Of a DNA stretch of 12,601 nt, positions 1-5,667 are shown piece by piece (the stretch's first letter is position 1; each line of letters starts with the position of its first letter). The stretch comes from Actinomycetota bacterium (GTDB lineage Bacteria; Actinomycetota; UBA4738; HRBIN12), in assembly GCA_004366195.1 (NCBI GenBank), contig SIRV01000337.1, positions 1-12,601 on the forward strand, read 5' to 3'. The position numbers and the translations under genes are program-made. The notes under the pieces are model-generated. The model made no database searches. It was not told the DNA's origin and worked only from the letters and a program-made list of their open reading frames with translations.

Positions 1-339
1 CCCGCCGCGCCGCCGCCACCCCCAGAGCCCACCGGGCCTGTGCCCCCGGTCGCGCCGCCCGCGGCGCCGCCCGCCGGGGCCGCGGAGGGCGCGCCGGCTC
101 CCGAGCTCGAGGAGGGCCGCCCCACGATCGGCGAGCGGCTGGCGGCGCTCGCCCGGGAGCGAGAGGCGGCGGTCGAGCCGCGCCGGCCCGCGGGGGAGGA
201 AGCGGGGGAGGCGGCCACGGAGTCGGAGGCCCCGCCGCCCACCGAGGAGGGGCTGTCCCTCCGGGAGCGCCTGGCCCGGGCGGCGGCGGCGCGACACCGG
301 GCCCCCTCCCCTCCGCCCGAGGACGAGCGCGAGCGCTGA
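1..339 (+). CDS. C-terminal tail of an unidentified protein (5' end outside the window)
   Basis: The frame is open from the first base of the window to a TGA at 337-339, so this is the last 112 residues of a longer protein. The GTG at 40 is probably internal. The tail is rich in Pro, Ala and Glu and looks disordered. It contains two similar short helical motifs about 60 residues apart, GRPTIGERLAALARERE and GLSLRERLARAAAARHR, each of the form (I/L)xERLAxxAxxR and separated by a low-complexity acidic/proline linker. These could be short docking helices. I do not recognise the family, and the folded part, if any, lies upstream. The gene converges on the minus-strand gene ending at 354, with only 14 nt between them. 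Codon use is strongly G/C-ended, which supports real coding sequence. Confidence 0.6.
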   Translation, partial: PAAPPPPPEPTGPVPPVAPPAAPPAGAAEGAPAPELEEGRPTIGERLAALAREREAAVEPRRPAGEEAGEAATESEAPPPTEEGLSLRERLARAAAARHRAPSPPPEDERER

Positions 340-353
340 GGGACCGAGGTCCG

Positions 354-926
354 TCAGGCGCGGGGCAGCGGGTCGACCGCGTAGGTGTCGAGGAGGCGTC
401 GCTCGAGCGCTCGACCGTCGAGCAGGCGCGGCGTCGGGTACCCGTAGCGGCGGGCGAGCTCGAGGTGCGGAGCGCAGAGGGGCACGATGCGGCCGCCGCG
501 GTGGCGGACAGCCACATCGCACGGGGGCCCGCCGTGGGGGCCCGCGAGGAAGAAGCAGACGAAGCAGACCAGGCGCAGCCGCTGGGGGTACCCGTACTCG
601 GCGCGATAGCCGGCGGCGTGCTCGACGACACGACCCCACAGCGCCACCGTGCCGAGGACGGCGGGATCCCTCGAGCGGCGGAGGCCGTCGAAGCCGTGCG
701 TGGCATACACCCCGCACGTGCACTCCAGGCCGGGGACCGGGTGGCGTCCCCGCCGGACGCACCATGCGCGGATCGGCTCCCGAACCGGCCAGGGGCGCCG
801 GTCCCCGAAGAGCGGCAGCAGTCGGACCTCCTCGCCGTCCCGAGACCCGGCGAGCACCCACGTGCGCCAGGCGACGATGGGCTCGGTCAGGGCCTCCCGG
901 CTCGGGGCGACGAGCAGCTCGAGCAC
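354..926 (-). CDS. Conserved hypothetical protein with C-x-CGVYA motif and C-terminal cysteine cluster
   Basis: This is a 190-residue soluble protein with no signal peptide. The start is GTG at 926; a GAGGG ribosome site lies 7 nt upstream, and the stop of the preceding gene (930-932) almost touches it. The N-terminal half has the pattern of an uncharacterised actinobacterial family: an early PIVAWRTW segment, then PWPVREPIRAWC, then HPVPGLECTCGVYAT (around residues 62-77), then LWGRVVEHAAGYRAEYGYP (residues 96-114). The C-terminal part has Cys121-x2-Cys124, Cys136 and Cys151, which could bind a metal; Cys69 and Cys71 lie in the central motif. Function is unknown. It is the last gene of a tight minus-strand run with a 58-residue proline-rich protein and a PQQ-type dehydrogenase. 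The family assignment rests on remembered sequence pattern, not on a search. Confidence 0.8.
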   Translation of the reverse strand: MLELLVAPSREALTEPIVAWRTWVLAGSRDGEEVRLLPLFGDRRPWPVREPIRAWCVRRGRHPVPGLECTCGVYATHGFDGLRRSRDPAVLGTVALWGRVVEHAAGYRAEYGYPQRLRLVCFVCFFLAGPHGGPPCDVAVRHRGGRIVPLCAPHLELARRYGYPTPRLLDGRALERRLLDTYAVDPLPRA

Positions 927-929
927 GGC

Positions 930-1106
930 TCAGCCCTCGGACGGCTCGGCCCGGTCGGGTCCGCCCGGACGCGCCGGCTCGGGCGGAGCCTGGGGCTCCC
1001 GCGCCGGGACGGGCTCAGGCACCGGCTCGGGCGCCGGGAGCGTCTCGGGCACGGGCAGGGTGACCGGCTCGACCTCGATGATGCGCCTCGGGGGTCCGAT
1101 GTCCAC
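930..1106 (-). CDS. Small proline-rich protein with IGPPRRIIEVEP head
   Basis: This is a 58-residue protein. The GTG at 1106 is chosen because GGAGGT lies 7 nt upstream of it (1118-1113); a longer reading from a GTG at 1121 would place that site inside the gene. The start gives the head MDIGPPRRIIEVEPVTLP, which looks conserved and folded or binding-competent, followed by a Pro/Glu/Ala-rich tail that is probably disordered. There is no signal peptide or membrane segment. The ribosome site overlaps the stop codon of the PQQ-dehydrogenase gene, and the gene ends 3 nt before the start of the next gene, so the three are probably co-transcribed and translationally coupled. I recall similar short PRR-IEVEP proteins beside CG(I/V)YA-motif proteins in Actinomycetota, but no function is known to me. 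Confidence 0.65.
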   Translation of the reverse strand: MDIGPPRRIIEVEPVTLPVPETLPAPEPVPEPVPAREPQAPPEPARPGGPDRAEPSEG

Positions 1107-1111
1107 GCCTG

Positions 1112-2266
1112 CTACCTCCACCTGCCAGCTTGCATCCGCGGGCCGGTCCTGGCAACGGCGTCGCTGCGCACGAGTCGGTAGATCCCCGACATGTCGCTGA
1201 AGTACAGACGACCACGCGGACCGACCTCGATCGAGATGATGCCGCGGTCGTGCCGGTACACGACCCGCGAGGCGCGGACCGCGGCCCGACGCTCGTCGAG
1301 CGCGACGCGACGGAGGAGCCCGTCGGTGACGGCCGAGAAGAAGAGACGCCCCTCGCTGCGTCGGCCGAGCCCGCAGCCCTCGCAGAACGCGACGCCGGTG
1401 ATGCCCACCGCGTCGGGGAGGTAGAGCTCGGGGAGCACGGGGTCCGGGCCGTCGCGGTTCGTGTTCCGCGGCGCACGGCCCTCGCAGGTGGCGCTCGGCC
1501 CCCAGCCGTAGTTGCGGCCGGCGCGGATCCGGTTCAGCTCGTCGTTGCAGGCCGGCCCGTTGTCGGTGAGCCAGAGGCGCTCCGTCCGCGGGTCGAACGC
1601 GAAGCCGAAGGAGTTGCGGAGCCCGTACGCGTACACGGCGGTACCGGTGGGGTTGTCGGAGGGGACCGCCCCGTCGGGAGCGATGCGAAGGACCTTGCCC
1701 CGGGGATCGGCGAGGTCCTGGGCGTTGGAGGGGTCGGCGCCGTCCCCGATCACGAGGTAGAGCATCCCGTCCGGGCCGAAGAGGATGCGGCCCCCGTTGT
1801 GATTGGTGGCGGAGCCGACCGGGGAGGAGAGCAGGACGCGGCGCCGGGTGCCGACGCCGTCCTCCTCGCGGATCCGGAGGAGCTGGTTGCGCAGCTCGCC
1901 GCCGACGCGGCGTGTGGCGTACACGTACACGAAGGGCCGCGCCGGATAGTCGGGGTGCAGCGCCACGCCCAGCAGCCCGCGCTCCCCTGCGGCCTCGACG
2001 TGCGGGACGCGGTAGAAGAGCCGGTCCCGGCCGGCCGGAAGATCGACGACGCGCACCTCGCCCGTCGCCTTCTCCACGTACCAGAGGGTCGGTCCAGGGC
2101 CGAAGGTGAACCCGACGGGCTGCGCGAGCCCGGTGGCCACGGGCCTCGCGTCCAGGTCCGCGAGGGCCGGTGGGGCTGCGACGAGCAGGGCGGCAAGGAT
2201 GGCGACCGACGCCGCGCCGACGACCGAGGGGCGGAGGCGGAACGCTCGTCTACAGTGTGGCGCCAT
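1112..2266 (-). CDS. Secreted PQQ-dependent sugar dehydrogenase (aldose dehydrogenase family)
   Basis: This 384-residue protein belongs to the soluble glucose/aldose dehydrogenase (GSDH) beta-propeller family, whose members oxidise sugars outside the cytoplasm using PQQ and calcium. Visible motifs are GERGLLGVALHPDY (94-107), NHNGGRILFGPDG (155-167) with the probable catalytic His156, GDGADPSNAQD-LADPRGK (around 174-191), YGLRNSFGFAFDP (214-226) and DNGPACNDELNRI with NYGWG (235-256). Residues 1-36 form a Sec signal peptide: Arg-rich start, hydrophobic 15-31, cleavage probably after ALA at 34-36. The ATG at 2266 is preferred over upstream in-frame starts because GGAGG lies 5 nt upstream (2276-2272) and it gives a clean signal peptide. 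Its start codon overlaps that of the divergent molybdenum-hydroxylase gene. No PQQ synthesis genes are in the window, and the substrate cannot be told from sequence. A CEGCG segment at 295-299 may form a disulfide. Confidence 0.9.
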   Translation of the reverse strand: MAPHCRRAFRLRPSVVGAASVAILAALLVAAPPALADLDARPVATGLAQPVGFTFGPGPTLWYVEKATGEVRVVDLPAGRDRLFYRVPHVEAAGERGLLGVALHPDYPARPFVYVYATRRVGGELRNQLLRIREEDGVGTRRRVLLSSPVGSATNHNGGRILFGPDGMLYLVIGDGADPSNAQDLADPRGKVLRIAPDGAVPSDNPTGTAVYAYGLRNSFGFAFDPRTERLWLTDNGPACNDELNRIRAGRNYGWGPSATCEGRAPRNTNRDGPDPVLPELYLPDAVGITGVAFCEGCGLGRRSEGRLFFSAVTDGLLRRVALDERRAAVRASRVVYRHDRGIISIEVGPRGRLYFSDMSGIYRLVRSDAVARTGPRMQAGRWR

Positions 2267-2276
2267 GACGACCTCC
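2251..2276. promoter_or_regulatory. Interlocked start region of two divergent genes, with probable leaderless promoter
   Basis: The two divergent genes share CATG at 2264-2267, so their start codons overlap by two base pairs. For the plus-strand gene, TACAGT at 2251-2256 fits an actinobacterial -10 box (TAnnnT) 8 nt before ATG 2265, with no ribosome site, so a leaderless transcript is likely. For the minus-strand gene, GGAGG (2276-2272) lies 5 nt before its ATG and sits inside codons 3-4 of the opposite gene, so its promoter must lie within the opposite coding sequence. I saw no convincing -35 box for either gene. Confidence 0.5.
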
Positions 2277-4547
2277 ATCTTCGGGAGCGCGGTGCTTCGG
2301 ACCGAGGACCCGCGGTTCCTCACCGGGGCCGCCCGCTACGTGGACGACATCCCGGCGCCCGGAGCGCTCCGCGCCGTGTTCGTCCGCTCCATGATGGCGC
2401 ATGCGCGGCTCTCGCGCCTCGACGCGAGCGGGGCCGCGCGGATGCCGGGCGTGGTCGGCGTGTACGGCGCCGGGGACCTGCCGCTCAGGCCACGACCGCC
2501 CGCGGGCAACGTCGAGGGGCCGTTCGAGCGGCCGGTGCTCGCGCGGGACCGGGTGCGCTACGTGGGAGAGCCGATCGCCCTCGTGCTGGCGGAGACCCTG
2601 GCGCAGGCCGAGGACGCGGCCGAGGTCGTCGAGGTCGAGCTCGACCCCCTCGAACCGGTGATCTCGCCGGAGGGGGCCCTGGCCGAGGGCGCGCCCGTCC
2701 TGCATCCTGAGGCCGGGACGAACCTCGCGCACGCCTTCGAGGAGGCGTGGGACGAGGACGTGCTCGACGGCGCGGAGGTCGTGGCACGGGTCCGGGTGCG
2801 GCACCAGCGCCTGGCGCCGGCGCCGATGGAGCCGAACGCGATCCTCGCGGTGCCGGGGGACGGCGGCCTCACGGTCTGGGTGTCGACCCAGGTCCCCTTC
2901 GACGTCCGCGACGAGCTCGCCGAGTGGCTGGACCTCCCCAAGGAGCTGGTGCGGGTGATCGCGCCGGACGTGGGCGGCGGCTTCGGCTCGAAGCTCCACG
3001 TGTACCCGGAGTACCTCGCGTGCGCGGCGGCCGCGCTCCGTCTCGGCCGCCCGGTGAAGTGGGTCGAGACCCGGAGCGAGAGCATGCTCGGCCTGAATCA
3101 CGGGCGGGCGCAGGTCCACGACGTGGAGCTGGGTGCGACGCGCGACGGACGCCTGGTGGGCCTGCGCGTGGACATCCTCGCGGACCTCGGGGCGTACCCC
3201 ATCGCCGCGTACCTGCCCCCGACGACGAGGACCATGCTCCCCGGATGCTACGTCGTCCCCCGCGTGGCCTCGCGGGGCCGCTCGGTCGTGACGAGCACCA
3301 CGCCGGTGGCCGAGTACCGGGGCGCGGGGCGGCCGGAGGCCACGCTCTCCATCGAGCGCGCGATGGACGTCCTGGCCGACGAGCTCGGCATGGACCCCGT
3401 GGAGCTCCGGCGCCGGAACCTGATCCCCCCCGACGCCTTCCCGTACCGGACGCCGGTCGGCAGCATCTACGACACCGGCGCGTACGAGCGGGCCCTCGAC
3501 GAGGCGCTCCGCCTCGTCGGGTACGAGGAGCTCCGCCGCGAGCAGGCCGAGCGCCGAGCCCGGGGCGAGCGCCGAGCGCTCGGCGTCGGGGTCTGCTGCT
3601 ACGTGGAGGTGACGGGGTTCAGCCGCAGGGAGTTCGGGGCGGTGGAGGTGGAGCCGGACGGGAGGGTCGTCGTGCGGGTGGGGACCTCCTCGCACGGCCA
3701 GGGTCACGAGACGGCGTTCGCGCAGATCGCCGCCTGGGTGCTCGGCGTGCCGGTGGAGCGGGTGCGGGTCCTGCACTCGGACACCGCGGCCGTGCCGCGC
3801 GGCGAGGGGACGTTCGGCTCGCGATCGCTCCAGGTCGGCGGGACCGCCGTGCACGAGGCGGCGTCGGCCGTGCTCGCCAAGGCCCGGGCGGTCGCGGCGC
3901 ACCTGCTCGAGGCGGCGGTGGAGGACGTGGACCTGCTGCCCGAGGGCCGCGTCGGTGTCCGGGGCGCGCCGGAGCGCTCGCTCACCTGGGAGGAGCTGGC
4001 CGCCGCGGCGCGGGACCCGGCCAGGCTCCCGGGAAGCCTCGAGCCGGGGCTCGCCGCGGAGGCCCGTCCGTCCCAGCGCGAGTACACGTACCCCTTCGGC
4101 ACGCACGTCTCCGTCGTCGAGGTGGATCTCGAGACCGGCGAGGTGACGATCCTGCGGCACGTCTCGGTCGACGATTGCGGTCGGATCTTGAATCCCATGC
4201 TGGTGCGGGGTCAGGTCCACGGCGGCACCGCGCAGGGGCTCGCTCAGGCGCTGTACGAGGAGATGCTCTACGACGAGTGGGGAACCCCGCTGACGGGGAA
4301 CCTCGCGGCCTACGCGATACCCGCGGCGACCGAGCTACCGGCCTACGAGAGCGCCCACACCGAGACCCCGACGGACCTCAACCCCCTCGGCGTGAAGGGG
4401 ATTGGGGAGTCGGCGACGATCGGGTCGACCCCGGCCGTCCACAACGCGGTCGTCGACGCCCTCTCGCACCTCGGGGTCCGGCACCTCGACCTGCCGCTTA
4501 CGCCGGAGCGGGTGCTGCGGGCGGTGCGCGAGGCGGGCCCGGCCTAG
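2265..4547 (+). CDS. Xanthine dehydrogenase/CO dehydrogenase-type molybdopterin-binding large subunit (CoxL form II-like)
   Basis: This 760-residue protein of the molybdenum hydroxylase family is about the usual size for a CoxL-type large subunit. The N-terminal a/b-hammerhead domain (about 1-130) begins RTEDPRFLTGAARYVDD and includes RVRYVGEPIALVLAE. The molybdopterin-binding part has GGGFGSKL (237-244), EYRGAGRPEAT (350-360), GQGHETAF (478-485) and GVKGIGESA (709-717), where Glu715 is the expected catalytic base. The active-site loop reads YRGAGR, not the cysteine-containing AYxCSFR of true Cu-Mo CO dehydrogenases, so CO oxidation is not expected. The substrate is probably an aldehyde, purine or N-heterocycle, unknown here. 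The enzyme normally pairs with FAD-binding and 2Fe-2S subunits, yet neither is encoded nearby. ATG 2265 is chosen because the family's N-terminus begins there and a -10 box lies just upstream. Confidence 0.9.
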   Translation: MTTSIFGSAVLRTEDPRFLTGAARYVDDIPAPGALRAVFVRSMMAHARLSRLDASGAARMPGVVGVYGAGDLPLRPRPPAGNVEGPFERPVLARDRVRYVGEPIALVLAETLAQAEDAAEVVEVELDPLEPVISPEGALAEGAPVLHPEAGTNLAHAFEEAWDEDVLDGAEVVARVRVRHQRLAPAPMEPNAILAVPGDGGLTVWVSTQVPFDVRDELAEWLDLPKELVRVIAPDVGGGFGSKLHVYPEYLACAAAALRLGRPVKWVETRSESMLGLNHGRAQVHDVELGATRDGRLVGLRVDILADLGAYPIAAYLPPTTRTMLPGCYVVPRVASRGRSVVTSTTPVAEYRGAGRPEATLSIERAMDVLADELGMDPVELRRRNLIPPDAFPYRTPVGSIYDTGAYERALDEALRLVGYEELRREQAERRARGERRALGVGVCCYVEVTGFSRREFGAVEVEPDGRVVVRVGTSSHGQGHETAFAQIAAWVLGVPVERVRVLHSDTAAVPRGEGTFGSRSLQVGGTAVHEAASAVLAKARAVAAHLLEAAVEDVDLLPEGRVGVRGAPERSLTWEELAAAARDPARLPGSLEPGLAAEARPSQREYTYPFGTHVSVVEVDLETGEVTILRHVSVDDCGRILNPMLVRGQVHGGTAQGLAQALYEEMLYDEWGTPLTGNLAAYAIPAATELPAYESAHTETPTDLNPLGVKGIGESATIGSTPAVHNAVVDALSHLGVRHLDLPLTPERVLRAVREAGPA

Positions 4548-4589
4548 GCTTCAGCTTCCCCCATCCCGGGCCGATGTTCCTGGCAAGGG

Positions 4590-5171
4590 ATGAAGCTCGG
4601 GCCGTCCAGGGGGAGCACGGTCGTGCCGGCGCTCGTCGCTGCGCTGGTGCTGCTCGGCGTGAGCGTGGCCCTGGCGGGGCGCCCGACCCGCGGCGAGCGA
4701 CCCGAGCCATCCGACCGCCCCACTCCGCCCGCCGCCTCGGCGACGCCGACCGTGGCTCCGACGAGGACCCGGCCGCCGGACGCGTCGCGGGACGGGTGGA
4801 CTCGGGGCCGTGCCACGCCGCCCGCCGGTCTGGAGGCGGACGCGTCCTGCCGGGCTGCGCTCGGGACGGGGGAGACGGGGCTCGCCCGGGGCCGTGGGCT
4901 GGCGCGGGCGATCGCGCGAGTCTCGGAGAACTGCGAACGGAACCCGCAGGCCGCCGGCCTGCCTCGCGCCCTCGGCCGGCTCGGCCGGGAGGGCGCGCAG
5001 GAGCCGAGGGGGCGGGGGCCGGAGGCCGGCCGAAGCCGGGCGCGCGAGCCCGGGCACGCACGGGCCGCTGGCGAGCGCGGCGAGAGCGGCGCACGGTCCG
5101 GACCTCGGGCGGAGCCGAGCGGTCCCGATGGGCACCCGACGCCGGGGGGCCCCGGCCGCGCCCGCCGCTGA
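4590..5171 (+). CDS. Membrane-anchored or exported hypothetical protein
   Basis: A 193-residue frame starts at ATG 4590, 42 nt after the molybdenum-hydroxylase stop. Residues 11-29 are hydrophobic and form a signal or anchor segment with a basic start (MKLGPSR). A Pro/Thr/Ala/Arg-rich linker follows (30-80), then a short folded-looking part with Cys87 and Cys115. That part includes ARAIARVSENCERNPQAAGL (105-124), which resembles small exported actinobacterial proteins carrying an NCExNPQAPGL segment. The last 55 residues are Gly/Arg/Pro/Glu-rich and read like out-of-frame high-GC sequence, so the true C-terminus may be shorter or a frameshift may have removed it. AGGG directly abuts the start and is too close to serve as a ribosome site. 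Function is unknown. Confidence is moderate, resting mainly on the N-terminal two thirds. Confidence 0.5.
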   Translation: MKLGPSRGSTVVPALVAALVLLGVSVALAGRPTRGERPEPSDRPTPPAASATPTVAPTRTRPPDASRDGWTRGRATPPAGLEADASCRAALGTGETGLARGRGLARAIARVSENCERNPQAAGLPRALGRLGREGAQEPRGRGPEAGRSRAREPGHARAAGERGESGARSGPRAEPSGPDGHPTPGGPGRARR

Positions 5172-5177
5172 CCGTGG

Positions 5178-5196
5178 CATGATCGGTGCGGTGCGC
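5178..5196 (+). promoter_or_regulatory. Possible -10 box for a leaderless lipoprotein transcript
   Basis: CATGAT at 5178-5183 resembles a -10 box and is followed after 7 nt by GTG 5191, an in-frame start four codons into the lipoprotein gene. This is the same geometry as in front of the genes at 2265, 5665 and 11158. If it is used, translation starts at 5191 and not at the ATG at 5179, which itself lies inside the box. Confidence 0.3.
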
Positions 5197-5634
5197 CGGA
5201 CCATCCTCCTCGCCCTCGTGATCCTCGCGCTCCCGGGGTGCACGGACGCCTTCCGTGAGGCGGCCGAGACGCTGGAGAGCCCGCGGACGCCCGGCCCCAT
5301 CCCGACGCCGAGCCGGCCCGTGCCGGGAGGCGACATCCGGATCCGCTCGCCGCGCGAGGGGGACGACGTCCTGAGCCCGGTCGTCGCGCGAGGGGTCGCG
5401 TCGACGGCGTCGGGAAAGGTGCTCGTGCGGGTGGTGGACGGCGCCGGGGCGGAGCTCGCCGCGATGAACGCCCCGATCGCGTGCGGCGCGGGCTGCCGAG
5501 GGCGGTTCGAGGCGCGGCTCGCGTTCTACGTGCCGACCCGCACCCCGGGGGCGGTCCAGGCCCTGGAGGTCGAGTCGGACGGCACGATCGTCCAGCTGGC
5601 CGAGGTCCGGGTGACGCTGGTGCCGGGTGCGTGA
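5179..5634 (+). CDS. Lipoprotein with Gmad2-like immunoglobulin-fold domain
   Basis: The protein has 151 residues from ATG 5179, or 147 from GTG 5191. Its N-terminus is a lipoprotein signal: basic VRR, hydrophobic LLALVILA, and lipobox LPGC, with the lipidated Cys21 counted from the ATG. A Pro-rich spacer (about 33-50) leads to a single domain at 51-151 of Gmad2 type (the Ig-like domain named from spore germination proteins): DIRIRSPREGDDVLSPVVARG at the front, alternating strands, and a closing VQLAEVRVTLVPG. It also has a Cys102/Cys106 pair. Gmad2 domains are thought to bind ligands or other proteins at the cell surface; no enzymatic residues are visible. The start lies 7 nt after the stop of the preceding gene. 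The gene is 30 nt upstream of the S9 hydrolase, which appears to have its own promoter. The domain call is from memory of the family pattern. Confidence 0.75.
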   Translation: MIGAVRRTILLALVILALPGCTDAFREAAETLESPRTPGPIPTPSRPVPGGDIRIRSPREGDDVLSPVVARGVASTASGKVLVRVVDGAGAELAAMNAPIACGAGCRGRFEARLAFYVPTRTPGAVQALEVESDGTIVQLAEVRVTLVPGA

Positions 5635-5650
5635 GCGCCGGGGCGCGTGC

Positions 5651-5667
5651 TAGGCTCGCGCTCGATG
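5651..5667 (+). promoter_or_regulatory. Probable leaderless promoter of the S9 hydrolase gene
   Basis: TAGGCT at 5651-5656 fits TAnnnT and lies 8 nt before ATG 5665. No ribosome site precedes the ATG, so transcription probably starts at or within a base or two of it. This also fixes the start at 5665 against an in-frame ATG-like start at 5647, which would lie upstream of the box. Confidence 0.5.

Noticed and set aside
340..353. Small GGACC-GA-GGTCC palindrome between convergent genes
   Set aside because: The stem is at most 5 bp with a 2-nt loop and no T-tract; too weak to call a terminator.
1130..2710. Long plus-strand open frame opposite the PQQ dehydrogenase
   Set aside because: It is antisense to a well-conserved gene, has no recognisable motifs and an Arg/Ala/Gly/Pro composition; long shadow frames are expected at this GC content.
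2250..4220. 656-codon minus-strand open frame opposite the molybdenum hydroxylase
   Set aside because: The plus strand encodes a complete family protein with all motifs; the antisense frame is His/Arg/Asp-rich and structureless.
2265..4547. Aerobic CO dehydrogenase (coxL) assignment
   Set aside because: The loop reads YRGAGR instead of the cysteine-containing AYxCSFR, and coxS/coxM are absent.
2747..5182. 811-codon plus-strand frame across the hydroxylase, its gap and the next gene
   Set aside because: It is the +1 shadow of the hydroxylase, extremely Arg/Gly/Ala-rich, with no motif.
4551..5336. Minus-strand frames opposite the exported protein and the lipoprotein start
   Set aside because: They are Pro/Arg/Ala-rich without motifs. 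The plus strand has a membrane segment and a lipobox, though the 4816-5170 stretch is the least certain of the window.
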